The position numbers and the translations under genes are program-made. 64,000 nucleotides of DNA from Lunatimonas sp. (lineage in GTDB: Bacteria; Bacteroidota; Bacteroidia; Cytophagales; Cyclobacteriaceae). The notes under the pieces were generated by a model, which was not told the DNA's origin, ran no database searches, and saw nothing but the letters and a program-made list of their open reading frames with translations. The stretch is taken from contig NZ_JAFIEU010000043.1 of assembly GCF_020832325.1 (NCBI RefSeq), forward strand, positions 1 to 64,000. Direction: 5' to 3'. Positions 1 to 9,413 of this stretch are shown piece by piece. Each line of letters starts with the position of its first letter. The first letter of the stretch is position 1.

Positions 1-1405
1 TGCTTAACTGCCGATAGCATTGAAACAAATAACTGCGTTCCAGCCCTTCTTCCGGTAACTGCCCGGACAGCTGCAACATAATCTGGCCGAGTCCCTCTAG
101 CACGGAATCCGCACTATATGTCCGAAAAATCAGCCCAAACAGCTCGCCACCTTTGGCCAGGCTTTCCGCTGCCACATAAACTTGGTTCTGAAGCATGATG
201 CTCTCGGAAAGCTGTCTGCAAAAATCCGGATTCAAGCGCCTAAGGTAAACCGAAGTCAGCAGATCAGTCACCGGCTTATGGTAAAATAAAACCTGCTCAC
301 CATCTCGTTTTACATAGCGCTGCAATTCAAGGGCAGCCTCCAAAAAAATATACACCGGTGTGTTCTTTATCAAATACCCCATTGTCACGTTGACACTATC
401 GACCCTTTCGGGTAGGTAATTCAACACTGGAAACAACATTTGCTCATCGGGAAGAATTACCACCGTGTCTTCCCACGCTCCACCGGAGGATCCCTGCTCC
501 AGGATACTTCCTACCAAGTTTGCCTGCGTCACTTTCAGGGGTGTGACATAGGTTTTTATCGTTTTTGAATGACCCCGGATCCTATCAGGTGTTTCCGTTG
601 GAAAGGTCGGGCCTAACACACGATCCTGTTGGTATTGCCTGAAAAACATCCCTGCCTCCTGCGCTGAATCTCCTATATAATAGGCATCTATGTCCCAAAA
701 AACCTCGGCACCCTGCTCCGCGACGTAATGCTTGATCAGCTGCTCCTCTGTTTTGGTAAAGGCATTGAAACCCACAAATACCAAGTGGCTAGCTGGCGGG
801 GGCAAATCCTTCAACCGCTCTGCTACCCGGCGGTATAGCATACCCGCATAGGCAAATCCGGCAACCTGCAGGGATGCTCTAAAGCGCTCATAGAGATCAT
901 ACAAAACCTGCCAAAACTTCAAAAACCTCTCCTGATGCTTGCTATCGCTCCCTTCAAAGGACTTCCAAAATGCCCGTATCAACGCAACCTGATGGTTGGT
1001 CAGGTAGGACCAGTCCTTCTCGATCACCTTGATATCGGCCAGGTGGTGGTATAGCTTTTTGGCATCGACCATAAACTGATCCACATCGTTGAAATCCTTC
1101 AGCATCAGTTCCCCCCAAAAATAGAACCGATCAAAGGGTTCCGGATTCTTATGCAGGTCCGCATACACCTCATAGAGCTCAAAAATCAGCGTAAGCTGAT
1201 CGGTGGGGCGTTGCCCTGCGAGGTCATAAAAGAGGTCCTCAATCGTGATCACCTTGGGCATCCAAGTGGGACTGTCGATTAATCCTCCCAACTGCTTGAT
1301 AAAAAAAATCCCGGCCCTCCTGTTCGGAAACACCACGGTGATGTCCTTCAAAGACTCTTTTCTGCCCAATAAGTGCTTTGCCGTATCTTTTAGAAAACTT
1401 TCCAT
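1..1405 (-). CDS. AddB-like PD-(D/E)XK nuclease family protein (3' end cut by window)
   Basis: The minus-strand frame is open from the ATG at 1405 to the window edge, giving 468 codons with no stop; the C-terminal part lies outside. The product begins MESFLKDTAKHLLGRKES and soon has VVFPNRRAGIFFIKQLG, the N-terminal signature of the Bacteroidota AddB-like proteins that pair with an AddA-type helicase. The nuclease motif expected near the C-terminus is not visible here. The start overlaps the stop of the upstream helicase gene by one base (TGATG), a strong sign of translational coupling and one operon. By homology the pair processes double-strand DNA ends for RecA-dependent repair. Family assignment rests on the N-terminal half and the partner gene. 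The start is well supported because the frame has no alternative that keeps the PNRRAG motif. Confidence 0.8.
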   Translation of the reverse strand, partial: MESFLKDTAKHLLGRKESLKDITVVFPNRRAGIFFIKQLGGLIDSPTWMPKVITIEDLFYDLAGQRPTDQLTLIFELYEVYADLHKNPEPFDRFYFWGELMLKDFNDVDQFMVDAKKLYHHLADIKVIEKDWSYLTNHQVALIRAFWKSFEGSDSKHQERFLKFWQVLYDLYERFRASLQVAGFAYAGMLYRRVAERLKDLPPPASHLVFVGFNAFTKTEEQLIKHYVAEQGAEVFWDIDAYYIGDSAQEAGMFFRQYQQDRVLGPTFPTETPDRIRGHSKTIKTYVTPLKVTQANLVGSILEQGSSGGAWEDTVVILPDEQMLFPVLNYLPERVDSVNVTMGYLIKNTPVYIFLEAALELQRYVKRDGEQVLFYHKPVTDLLTSVYLRRLNPDFCRQLSESIMLQNQVYVAAESLAKGGELFGLIFRTYSADSVLEGLGQIMLQLSGQLPEEGLERSYLFQCYRQLS

Positions 1406-4400
1406 CACTTTTCTATTTCAACTATGGCCATCTCATCCAAATAACATAGGTAGCCCTTAACCGGTGATCCGGTAAGCTCTCCTACCAACTTCATGTATTC
1501 GCCCACCTGCTCCGTGTGAAATTCTCGCTGCAAGCCGGTCTTAAAATCAATCACCTCCGCGTGATCCGGAAACAGCAGAATACGATCCGGCCGCTTGAAG
1601 GTACCATTCGGCAGGAGAATGCCCTGTTCACTCAAGACTTCTCCCTCCTCTCCAAACCACCGGGAAAATTGAGGGGACTGCAACAAATGCCGGAGCTGTT
1701 CACGAAGGGTGTCTCTCTCCTCCTGATTGATGAATCCCTCGTAATACAAATCCTCCAATCCCAAAAAGATATCCCGGCTACCACGGGACTTTTCAAGCAG
1801 GCCATGTACCAAAGTACCAAAGGTGCCTTTCAGCCGAAGCTTCAAATTATCTTCGGAAAAATCGGTAGCCATTGCCTTGACTGTAAGGAGCTCTTCCCAG
1901 CTTCTGCTTTCCCAGCGCAACGGATAGGGCAAATAGGCACCAGGAACCTGTTTTTGATGGGGTGGCCAATCCCCAAATTGAAAAACACCCTGCTCTACAT
2001 CAAAATAGTCACCCAGGCAAATTTGATCAACCTGAACGGTAGATGCTTGAAAAACCGCCTCCAAGTTGGAGGCCAAGTTTCCGTACTGGGGGTTGGCTGT
2101 TTGGGTTGCGGGAGCAAACGCCCAAAAAACTTCCTCGGCCCGCGTCATAGCCACATAGACCATATTCAACGAATCGAGAAAAGCCAGCATAGCCTCTTCC
2201 TGATAAACCGGTCGAAAATCCGACTCCATCAACTTGGAAGACATAGAAAGTGGTATTACCACTTCCTGACCGAGTTTATACGCTGAATAAGGTGTCCAAA
2301 CGATCTGATCCTTGGCCGTATCAAATATCTTCCAGTCCAAAAATGGCATCAGCACAACTTTAAATTGCAGCCCCTTGGACTTGTGAATAGTTAAGATGCG
2401 CATGGCGTCGTGATCCTCTGGGATCTTGATAGTCCGTTTTTCCAGTTGCGATTCCCACCACGTCAAAAAGCCTGGCAAATCCGCTCTTTTGACAGAGACA
2501 AAGTCGTAAACCGCCTCCTTAAACGCCTCCAGATAGGCCAGCTCACTCCCTCCTCGTTGCAGCCCCAGAAAAGAAATCAGTCTCTCCACCAAATCCAGCA
2601 GTTGCATTTGAAGTAGCTCCTCCTTCAAGGTGTCAAAACGCTCCTGCATAGCCTCGATTTCAGGGATCGATAGCGCTACTCCAAACAAATCGTGACTCAC
2701 TGGATGGCCGAAAATTATCGCCCAATGGTACCACATCGTTTTCAGGTGAATTGCTTCCTCCTTATCAGCGAGATACTTCAGTGCGGATACCACGCAACTG
2801 ACGGTGGAAGACCTACTTACCAACATGGCCTCATCGGATACCACATCGAAGGAGTAGGGAGAAGAAGGATTTGCTAACCCAAAAGAAATCAGCTGGTCAG
2901 CAATCTTAACACCCTCCTTCTTGGTCCTGACCAAAAAAGCAATATCCCTAGGCCTGTATCCTTTTTCCTGCAAGTCAATTACCATCTGTGGCACCTTGGC
3001 CAAGGCCATTTCGGTAAATTTCTCTTCGGACTCTTCGGCAGCCAAAAACGCTACCCGAACCACCCCCCCATAGGCTGAATCGGTTTTGAAAGGAGCTACC
3101 TGCTGTCTGACATCCTGGTATGCACGCGCAAGTATACCGGCATCCTCCACCTCGAATTTTCGCTCTAAAACGCCCGCCAATTGGTCTGGAAGGTGCGTAA
3201 ACACCGCATTGTTCACCTTGACCACATGGGGAAGACTGCGAAAATTGGTGTCCAAGTTCTTTATCTCCAATCCAAACTGGTATATCTCGGCTTCTACCTG
3301 ATCTAGGAGCAGACGCAACTCTCCGCCTCTCCAGCGGTAGATGGACTGCTTTACATCCCCAACCAACAAATTGGCATACCCCTGAGACAAACTATCTATC
3401 AGCAAGGGTCTAAAACTATCCCACTGAAAACCAGAGGTATCCTGAAATTCATCGATAAGATAGTGACGATACTTGTATCCAACTTTTTCATAAATAAATG
3501 GTGCTTCATTATCCGCGGTGATCTCCCGCAAGAATTCATTGGAATCCGAGATCAATAGGATGTTTTCCTCTTCTTTCAAATCGTCCAGCTCCCGGAGCAG
3601 AAACTTGAAGATTCCGAATACATCCAAATTTTTTCGAACTGCTTCGCTGGTAATCCAAGCCACGTAAAGCGGCTGAATCTGGCCCCAAATCGCCCCTAGG
3701 CCATCGGCAAAAGCAGCTTGAATCTGATGGGCCTGCTGACTGGATTTGGTAAACCAAGCCTCCGGACGATCCTCTAGCCCTATCTGCGTAGGAGACAAAA
3801 GCGGAAACGGAGTCTGCGGATTTCCCAGCGCGTCAAACTTGAGCGCAAAGGAACGGCTACTCCCCTTGAAATCCTCCCATTGCAATCCGTGACGCTCCCG
3901 TATGACCGTTGCCTGCGATTTCAACGCTCGGCCCTCTGCAATCAACTCCCTCCGTCGTGCAATTACCTGCTGCTTGAGCGCATCCAGATTGGCGTCGTCC
4001 TGCAAAAAAGTCTGAATCTGGAACCGGTATCGCTTAAAGGCTTCCTGAAATAACTGACTGCCCAGCGATTTGATATTTCTTCGTATATCCCAAGACTTAC
4101 CTTCTTGGATTTGCTCGATAGAATAGTCGATCAGCCACTTGTGCAGGAATGGATCCTCGGTAACGGTGAGAATAAGCCGCTCTACCAGACGATCCAACAC
4201 CCCATCTTGGTCCAGTTCTAAGTCAAACTTGGCCTGCAAATCAATCTCCCGGGCAAAGGACCGTATAATGCGCTGAAAAAAACTATCGATCGTGCTCACA
4301 GAAAATGCGGCATAATCGTGTAGTATCGCTGATAGAGCCGATCCGGCCCGCTGCATCAGCACGCTGGAATCAACGCCCAAATGGGTCAGCAGTTCCCTGT

Positions 4401-4620
4401 CCATAGTTTGCGTGGGATCTACCTGCCGTTTTAGCCGGGAAAGCTCCTTGAGGATCCGCTCCTTCATCTCCTGGGTGGCTTTGTTCGTAAAAGTCACCGC
4501 CAGAATCATTCGGAACGCAGCCGGAAAGACCAAGGCCAGTTTCAAGTACTCCATGGTCAATGTATAGGTCTTGCCTGAACCAGCGGAGGATTTGTAAATA
4601 GTGAAGGGCGTGTTATGCAT
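1405..4620 (-). CDS. AddA-like UvrD/REP-family helicase-nuclease
   Basis: This 1071-residue protein carries the full superfamily 1 helicase set: Walker A SSAGSGKTYTL at about residue 11, motif Ia VTFTNKATQEMKERI, motif II LIDEFQDT near residue 390, motif III VGDVKQSIYRWRGG, motif IV NFRSLPHVV, motif V ILTIHKSKGLQFK and motif VI VYVAMTRAEE. The C-terminus adds a PD-(D/E)XK nuclease domain: GTLVHGLLEKS, then RPDRI and VIDFKTG near residue 1025. Length and domain order match AddA, the helicase-nuclease subunit that unwinds and resects double-strand ends. It is first in a two-gene minus-strand operon and its stop overlaps the start of the AddB-like gene. It diverges from the YdcF-type gene across about 110 bases of AT-rich DNA. 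The family is clear; whether it behaves as AddAB or RecBCD is inferred from the nuclease domain and partner. Confidence 0.93.
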   Translation of the reverse strand: MHNTPFTIYKSSAGSGKTYTLTMEYLKLALVFPAAFRMILAVTFTNKATQEMKERILKELSRLKRQVDPTQTMDRELLTHLGVDSSVLMQRAGSALSAILHDYAAFSVSTIDSFFQRIIRSFAREIDLQAKFDLELDQDGVLDRLVERLILTVTEDPFLHKWLIDYSIEQIQEGKSWDIRRNIKSLGSQLFQEAFKRYRFQIQTFLQDDANLDALKQQVIARRRELIAEGRALKSQATVIRERHGLQWEDFKGSSRSFALKFDALGNPQTPFPLLSPTQIGLEDRPEAWFTKSSQQAHQIQAAFADGLGAIWGQIQPLYVAWITSEAVRKNLDVFGIFKFLLRELDDLKEEENILLISDSNEFLREITADNEAPFIYEKVGYKYRHYLIDEFQDTSGFQWDSFRPLLIDSLSQGYANLLVGDVKQSIYRWRGGELRLLLDQVEAEIYQFGLEIKNLDTNFRSLPHVVKVNNAVFTHLPDQLAGVLERKFEVEDAGILARAYQDVRQQVAPFKTDSAYGGVVRVAFLAAEESEEKFTEMALAKVPQMVIDLQEKGYRPRDIAFLVRTKKEGVKIADQLISFGLANPSSPYSFDVVSDEAMLVSRSSTVSCVVSALKYLADKEEAIHLKTMWYHWAIIFGHPVSHDLFGVALSIPEIEAMQERFDTLKEELLQMQLLDLVERLISFLGLQRGGSELAYLEAFKEAVYDFVSVKRADLPGFLTWWESQLEKRTIKIPEDHDAMRILTIHKSKGLQFKVVLMPFLDWKIFDTAKDQIVWTPYSAYKLGQEVVIPLSMSSKLMESDFRPVYQEEAMLAFLDSLNMVYVAMTRAEEVFWAFAPATQTANPQYGNLASNLEAVFQASTVQVDQICLGDYFDVEQGVFQFGDWPPHQKQVPGAYLPYPLRWESRSWEELLTVKAMATDFSEDNLKLRLKGTFGTLVHGLLEKSRGSRDIFLGLEDLYYEGFINQEERDTLREQLRHLLQSPQFSRWFGEEGEVLSEQGILLPNGTFKRPDRILLFPDHAEVIDFKTGLQREFHTEQVGEYMKLVGELTGSPVKGYLCYLDEMAIVEIEK

Positions 4621-4730
4621 GCAATTTCATTGTCGACCGAAGTTGAAATTAAGAAATTAAATTTAAATTGCCTGCCAAACTCCTTTTTCTGGTGTTTGCG
4701 AAATTTACTTTCAATAAACTGTGTACGCCG

Positions 4731-5501
4731 ATGTTTTTCTATATTTCACAGCTTTTCAGTTTTTTAGTTATGCCGTTGACCAGTGTACTTATCCTTTTGG
4801 TCGCCGGGCAAATTATACGGGAGGGTAGGTGGAAGAAGCGGCTTCAAGTAGCCGGTGTTGTTTTACTGCTCGTAGTCAGTAATAATTTTTTGGCCAACCT
4901 GCTGATAAACTACTGGGAGCCCCCATTTAAATCCATTTCAGACCTCGCCCATTACGAGGTAGGGATTGTACTTACCGGCGTAACCAATCTTAGCAAGACA
5001 GCGGAGGACAGGACCTTTTTTTCCCACGGAGCCGACCGGGCCACCCATGCGATACAACTATACAAAGAAAAGAAGCTGAGCAAAATACTGATCACCGGCG
5101 GACAAGGACTTGATCCGGTCAACGACCAAAAAGAAGCGCGGAAATTGGCGGAATTTATGGTGATTGCGGGTGTGCTACCGGAGGATATCATCGTAGAAGA
5201 TGCTGCCAAAAACACCCGTGAAAACGCCGTCTTCACCAAAGAAATGCTCGAAGCCTACTACTATCCGACAGATCAGCCTTATTTACTGATTACATCGGCC
5301 TTCCACATGTTCCGTGCCGAGGGATGTTTCAAAAAAGTAGGGCTACAAGTAGATACCTTTCCGGTAGACTATTACGGCAACGACCGGCTCCTAGATTATA
5401 CCGGAATCTTCCAGCCCAGTCCCAACGCCCTGTTGATTTGGCACAAACTGTTTAAGGAATGGTTGGGAATAGCAGCTTATCGTTTGGCAGGGTATATGTA
5501 A
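4731..5501 (+). CDS. YdcF/ElyC-family (DUF218) membrane protein
   Basis: The 256-residue product starts with two hydrophobic segments (about residues 2-25 and 36-55) followed by a DUF218 domain containing VGIVLTGVTN, ILITGGQG, a run ending in NTRENAVFT and LITSAFHMFRA. These are the conserved blocks of the YdcF/SanA/ElyC family of inner-membrane proteins linked to envelope integrity; the precise substrate is not established. I place the start at the ATG at 4731. A TTG at 4668 in the same frame would add a 21-residue polar stretch ahead of the first membrane segment and is less likely. The gene stands alone, diverging from addA and converging on the CBS gene, with a hairpin between them. Confidence 0.8.
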   Translation: MFFYISQLFSFLVMPLTSVLILLVAGQIIREGRWKKRLQVAGVVLLLVVSNNFLANLLINYWEPPFKSISDLAHYEVGIVLTGVTNLSKTAEDRTFFSHGADRATHAIQLYKEKKLSKILITGGQGLDPVNDQKEARKLAEFMVIAGVLPEDIIVEDAAKNTRENAVFTKEMLEAYYYPTDQPYLLITSAFHMFRAEGCFKKVGLQVDTFPVDYYGNDRLLDYTGIFQPSPNALLIWHKLFKEWLGIAAYRLAGYM

Positions 5502-5506
5502 AAAAT

Positions 5507-5533
5507 ATCGGCTGTGAGTCCCACACAGCCGAT
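5507..5533 (-). terminator. Rho-independent terminator of the CBS gene
   Basis: A perfect 10-bp stem (ATCGGCTGTG paired with CACAGCCGAT) encloses a 7-base loop. Read on the minus strand it is followed by a T run (complement of 5501-5505), so it should end the CBS-protein transcript. On the plus strand no T run follows, although the hairpin may also stabilise the 3' end of the YdcF message. Confidence 0.8.
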
Positions 5534-5553
5534 GCATACTAAAATTAACTGAT

Positions 5554-6015
5554 TTACCAAGTGGAGGATTTCAGTTTTGGAATGGCTCTCACGATATCAC
5601 TGACACTCAGTTGACCCAATAATTTCCCGTCTTTCACCACCGGGAACCTCCGGATTTTTAATGAAAGAAACTCTTGGGCAGCATCAAAAATCGATAGATC
5701 CGGATGCATGGTAATCACCTCCTTGGTCATCAATTCCGAAACTGGCGCCGGAAATCTGGGAGTGTTTGTATACTGTCCTTTGGAGATTGCTTTCAGACAG
5801 TCTCCTTCTGAAATCATCCCAACTAGGTGTCCCAAACTGTCTAGTACCGGCCCTCCGGAAATCTTCTTTCGGGTGAGCACATCTATCACGTGATCTATTG
5901 TATCCTCGGGATGAAATGTGATCACATTTATGGTCATATAATCCCTCACTAAGATCTTTTGATCTTTTCCGTTCTTGACGGGAACCTCCCGTACTCCTTG
6001 AAAACTCTTTACCAT
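5554..6015 (-). CDS. CBS-domain pair protein
   Basis: The protein (153 residues from the ATG at 6015; 163 if the in-frame ATG at 6045 is used) is almost entirely two CBS motifs. The first runs through VRDYMTINVITFHPEDTI to SGGPVLDSLGHLVGMISEGD, the second through MTKEVITMHPDLSIFDA to RRFPVVKDGKLLGQLSVSD. CBS pairs bind adenine nucleotides and regulate partner activity; stand-alone versions are common in Bacteroidota and their partners are usually unknown. No membrane segment or other domain is present, so it is probably cytoplasmic. It is monocistronic and faces the YdcF gene. I prefer the inner start because the residues before it look unlike a conserved N-terminus, but this is not certain. 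Confidence 0.82.
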   Translation of the reverse strand: MVKSFQGVREVPVKNGKDQKILVRDYMTINVITFHPEDTIDHVIDVLTRKKISGGPVLDSLGHLVGMISEGDCLKAISKGQYTNTPRFPAPVSELMTKEVITMHPDLSIFDAAQEFLSLKIRRFPVVKDGKLLGQLSVSDIVRAIPKLKSSTW

Positions 6016-6127
6016 GGCATTATTAGGGTTTATTGTTAGAAGCATAAGCTACCGAAAAAAACCGAATAAATCAACTATTTACCGGATAAATCATTTCCAG
6101 CCAAGGCCAAACAGCACACTTGTTCAA

Positions 6128-6871
6128 TTATCCCAATGCTTCTATAGCCTGTCGGTACTGCAACACCTTGTCGGGAGAAATGGTGAGCAGGCACCGAAAA
6201 CTCTCCGGGTCGGCCGAAAGCTGCACATACGGGGACACATAGTCGCTATCAGAATTCCTGTAAGCCTTGCAACTGCTGTGCACTTCCCGTAAATGACCGC
6301 TCAGCGCGAATTCCCTCAAGTGTTCGGGACGTGTGCCGCCACCCGGCATCACCGTGATGGCGTCTCCTGCCGTTTCCAGCATGTTGATCAAATTCTCAAG
6401 TCCTTCATCTACCGAGTTGCGGCCACCGGAGCTCAAAACCCTACGAAACCCACAGTCTATTACCACACGCAAGGAGTCCATTAAGTCATTGGAAACGTCG
6501 ATGGCTCGATGGAAGGTACAGGGCTTTCCTGCGGCCGCGGCTATCAAGCGGCGGCATTCGCCACCATTCACAGACCCATCCCTATTCAGCACTCCAAACA
6601 CAAAACCGTCTGCCCCGGCAGCCCCCATCAAGCGAATATCTTGCTCCATGACGGCAACTTCTTCGGATGAATAGCAAAAGTCACCACCTCTTGGTCGAAT
6701 CATGACAAAAACCGGAATCGACACGTTTTCCTTTAAGTAAGTTAACAATCCTACACTCGGAGTGGTCCCTCCCTCTCCCACATCTGCACACAGTTCCAAT
6801 CTGTCTGCACCGTGCTTGGCCGCAAGCAAGGCCGCCTCCACCGTATAGACGGGCACTTCTAATTTTACCAT
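6128..6871 (-). CDS. cutC: CutC family protein
   Basis: The 247-residue length equals that of E. coli CutC. The sequence shows the TIM-barrel family blocks: a start with KLEVPVYTVEAALLA, GADRLELCADVGEGGTTPS, VFVMIRPRGGDFCYS, GADGFVFGVLNRDGSV, TFHRAIDVSNDLMDSL and VMPGGGTRPEHLREF. CutC was originally linked to copper tolerance, but the enzymatic role is not settled. The gene starts three bases after the stop of the glycosylasparaginase gene, so they almost surely share a message. That pairing suggests a role tied to amino-sugar or glycan use rather than copper; this is inference. No copper transporter or chaperone lies nearby. Confidence 0.9.
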   Translation of the reverse strand: MVKLEVPVYTVEAALLAAKHGADRLELCADVGEGGTTPSVGLLTYLKENVSIPVFVMIRPRGGDFCYSSEEVAVMEQDIRLMGAAGADGFVFGVLNRDGSVNGGECRRLIAAAAGKPCTFHRAIDVSNDLMDSLRVVIDCGFRRVLSSGGRNSVDEGLENLINMLETAGDAITVMPGGGTRPEHLREFALSGHLREVHSSCKAYRNSDSDYVSPYVQLSADPESFRCLLTISPDKVLQYRQAIEALG

Positions 6872-6874
6872 TTC

Positions 6875-7858
6875 TTACTTCTTAAAATAACTGCCTGAAT
6901 CTACCATGCCCTTCATGCCTGGATGATGCCTTGCAAAATTGAACCCTGGATGAACCGCATAGGCGCCAAACTCCCCGTCTTTATTCAAAGCCAGAAATCC
7001 CGCCTGGATATTTTCGATATCCTTATTTTTTGCGATCAATCGCCTCACAGCCTCTTCGCAGGCCTCTTGGGGACTCCTGCCCTGACGCATCAGCTCCACA
7101 ATCAAAAAGCTTCCGCTGATACGGATAATGGATTCCCCCAAGCCGGTGGCGGTAGCCGCCCCTACCTCGTCATCCACAAAAAGTCCGGCACCGATTATCG
7201 GACTGTCTCCTACTCTACCATGCATCTTATAGGCCAGGCCGCTCGTGGTACATGAACCGGCCATTCTTCCCTGATCATCCATCCCGATCATGCCAATGGT
7301 ATCGTGATTCTCAATATTTATGACCGGCTTGTATTCCGACGTTTTTTTCCACTCTCGGTAGGCCCTATCGGCCTTTTCGCTCAAGACCTCCTCTTCCAGC
7401 GGAAATCCCTCAGCCAATGCAAACTGCCGGGCGCCCTCTCCCACTATCATCACGTGGGGTGTTTTCTCCATGACCAATCGGGCCAACGAGATCGGGTGCT
7501 TTACTTGACGCACAAAGGCCACGGCCCCGCAGGAACCATCTCCTTTCATAATCGAAGCATCCAACGTGGTAATACCCTCCCTATCTGGTAAGCCCTGAAG
7601 ACCCACCGAAAGATTATCCAAATCGTTTTCTGTCACCTTGACCCCTTCCTCGACCGCATCGACAATCGACCGCCCACTACTCAGCACCTCCCATGCTCGC
7701 TCATTAGCCGCCATACCGTGATCCCAGGTCGAAAGAACCAACGGCTTGGGTCCTTTAATCCCGGAAGATCGTCCGAATGAGTTTTCTGTAAACGCAAGAG
7801 GAAGGGCAACCCCTGCTCCAATTACTGTTTTTTTCAAAAATTTTCTTCTTCCTTGCAT
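6875..7858 (-). CDS. N4-(beta-N-acetylglucosaminyl)-L-asparaginase (glycosylasparaginase), Tat-exported
   Basis: The 327-residue protein is an N-terminal-nucleophile hydrolase. The autocleavage site HDTIGMIGMD places Asp186-Thr187 at the processing point, with Thr187 becoming the nucleophile. Further family blocks are STWDHGMAANERAWEVL, GRVGDSPIIGAGLFVDD and ATATGLGES. The enzyme cleaves the amide bond between GlcNAc and asparagine left after N-glycoprotein degradation. The N-terminus (RRKFLKK then a hydrophobic stretch, residues 4-22) is a twin-arginine signal, so it should work in the periplasm, as does the well-studied flavobacterial enzyme. It is cotranscribed with cutC and diverges from a ROK repressor beside a NagB-like gene, which gives a coherent GlcNAc salvage context. 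Confidence 0.93.
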   Translation of the reverse strand: MQGRRKFLKKTVIGAGVALPLAFTENSFGRSSGIKGPKPLVLSTWDHGMAANERAWEVLSSGRSIVDAVEEGVKVTENDLDNLSVGLQGLPDREGITTLDASIMKGDGSCGAVAFVRQVKHPISLARLVMEKTPHVMIVGEGARQFALAEGFPLEEEVLSEKADRAYREWKKTSEYKPVINIENHDTIGMIGMDDQGRMAGSCTTSGLAYKMHGRVGDSPIIGAGLFVDDEVGAATATGLGESIIRISGSFLIVELMRQGRSPQEACEEAVRRLIAKNKDIENIQAGFLALNKDGEFGAYAVHPGFNFARHHPGMKGMVDSGSYFKK

Positions 7859-8133
7859 GGCAATCTGTTAAATTTTAAAGGTTTTGGTTAGACTTCGTAT
7901 CTAAAAAAGAATTTTTTTTAGAAAATACTTTTTCTTTTACTAATTTTATCAACCGCTTGCTACATAAACGTACATGGTAAGCAGATCAAATCAAACACAC
8001 ACGGATGGTAAATCCGTCTGCACAGGCTATCCCTATGGGTGACCAAATTTATAATAAAAGTTGGAAAATATTTTAAATTAAGTATGTATTAATTAATAAA
8101 ATTTTTTACTAACTTGCGTCAATTTTAAATCGT
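7859..8133. promoter_or_regulatory. Divergent control region between glycosylasparaginase and ROK repressor
   Basis: This 275-base AT-rich gap must hold promoters for both directions. On the minus strand an element TAAATTTG (complement of 8044-8051) fits the Bacteroidota -7 consensus TAnnTTTG, without a good -33 box at the usual distance. A small dyad, ACGGAT-ggtaa-ATCCGT at 8001-8017, flanked by GCAGA (7981) and TCTGC (8016-8020), is the only clear symmetry and could be an operator for the adjacent ROK repressor. No coding potential is seen. Confidence 0.45.
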
Positions 8134-9378
8134 ATGAATCTAATAGACCCAAAAGTAGTATTAGACAAAAAAGAGGGTGTGGTTGAGATTAAAAACTACA
8201 TCAACAAAATCAGAATTATCAAGGAATTATTCACTGGAGGTAGTAATACCGCCAGTAATATATGCCAAATGGTAGGCATCAGCCTTCCCACGGTAAATTT
8301 ACTGCTTTCCGATCTGCTGGAGGAAAAGATCGTCGTAAAGGAAGGTCGAGGGCAGTCCCAAGGGGGCAGGAAACCCGACTTGTATGGACTTGCAGAGGAC
8401 TCCTTTTACGTAGTTGCGATCGATTTGAATCGGTTTTCGGGCAAGGCCGCTATATTCAACACCAAAAACGAACGGGTGACGGATATCTTCGTCAAAAACA
8501 TCCCATTGAACAACGAGGCAGTGACTATTGATCTCATCCATGAATTTGGACAGGAGGTAATTCAGCACTCGGGTATCGAAGATGAAAAGATCATTGCGAT
8601 CGGCATTACCATGCCCGGATTGGTAGACGGAACTGCAGGATTTAACCATACTTACTTGAAGTCCGCCAAGAAAAGTCTTAAGGAGATCTGGGAAGGCAAG
8701 TTTGGAAGAAAGGTTTTCATAGAGAACGACGCAAGAGCAAAAACGCTCGCCGAATTCAAGTTTGGTCAAAAAGGAGAGCTTAAGAATGTGCTCGGGATGT
8801 TTGTCGATTGGGGCATTGGCTTAGGGATCATTATAGACGGGAAGCTCTACCGGGGATTTTCCGGTTTTTCAGGTGAGTTTAGCCACTCCCCTCTTTTCGA
8901 CAACAAAGACATTTCCTGCTCCTGCGGAAAACGAGGATGTTTGGAATCAGTCGCCTCCGGCACAGCGGTAATTCGACTGGCAAAGGAGGCCATTGCATTG
9001 GATGCAGAGTCAATATTGGCTAAGATGGCACAGGCAAAAGGTGAAGAACTGGATCCTTCGACGGTAGTTGAAGCCGCCATAGCAGGAGACCAACGTGCGA
9101 TTGGAATCTTGTCTGATGTGGGCTTAGATCTTGGAAGAGGCATTGCCATATTGATCCAATTGCTCAATCCGGAGCTGATCATTTTGGGGGGAGCCATCGC
9201 AGAAGCCAGTCAGTACATTACTACGCCTATACAACAGGCACTGAATATCTACAGCATGGCCAAGCTTCGTGAAAAAACCGAAATTCAGCTTTCAAAACTC
9301 GGAAGCGAAGTTGGCCTGATGGGTGCTGTGGCTATAGTGAACGAGCACATATTTGAAGAAACCATCAATTATAACTGA
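8134..9378 (+). CDS. ROK-family transcriptional regulator (NagC/XylR-like)
   Basis: The 414 residues combine an N-terminal winged-helix region (about residues 20-75: IIKELFTGGSNTASNICQM, then GISLPTVNLLLSDLLEE) with a ROK sugar-binding fold: VVAIDLNRFSGKAAIFN, IGITMPGLVDG, ENDARAKTLAEFKFG and the zinc motif CSCGKRGCLE. HTH plus ROK is the layout of NagC/Mlc-type repressors that sense a sugar or sugar phosphate. It lies 35 bases ahead of the NagB-PIG-L gene, probably in one transcript, and diverges from glycosylasparaginase and cutC. A natural inference is that it controls both arms in response to GlcNAc or its 6-phosphate. The ATG at 8134 opens the only frame that keeps the HTH. Confidence 0.9.
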   Translation: MNLIDPKVVLDKKEGVVEIKNYINKIRIIKELFTGGSNTASNICQMVGISLPTVNLLLSDLLEEKIVVKEGRGQSQGGRKPDLYGLAEDSFYVVAIDLNRFSGKAAIFNTKNERVTDIFVKNIPLNNEAVTIDLIHEFGQEVIQHSGIEDEKIIAIGITMPGLVDGTAGFNHTYLKSAKKSLKEIWEGKFGRKVFIENDARAKTLAEFKFGQKGELKNVLGMFVDWGIGLGIIIDGKLYRGFSGFSGEFSHSPLFDNKDISCSCGKRGCLESVASGTAVIRLAKEAIALDAESILAKMAQAKGEELDPSTVVEAAIAGDQRAIGILSDVGLDLGRGIAILIQLLNPELIILGGAIAEASQYITTPIQQALNIYSMAKLREKTEIQLSKLGSEVGLMGAVAIVNEHIFEETINYN

Positions 9379-9413
9379 ATCAATTAGATAAGACGTAAAA
9401 ATAAAACTCTATT

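Noticed and set aside
1516-2286. 256-codon plus-strand open frame
   Set aside because: It lies inside the AddA-like gene on the opposite strand; the minus-strand frame has all helicase motifs, and this one has no family features.
8299-8769. 156-codon frame antisense to the ROK repressor
   Set aside because: Shadow of a well-supported gene.
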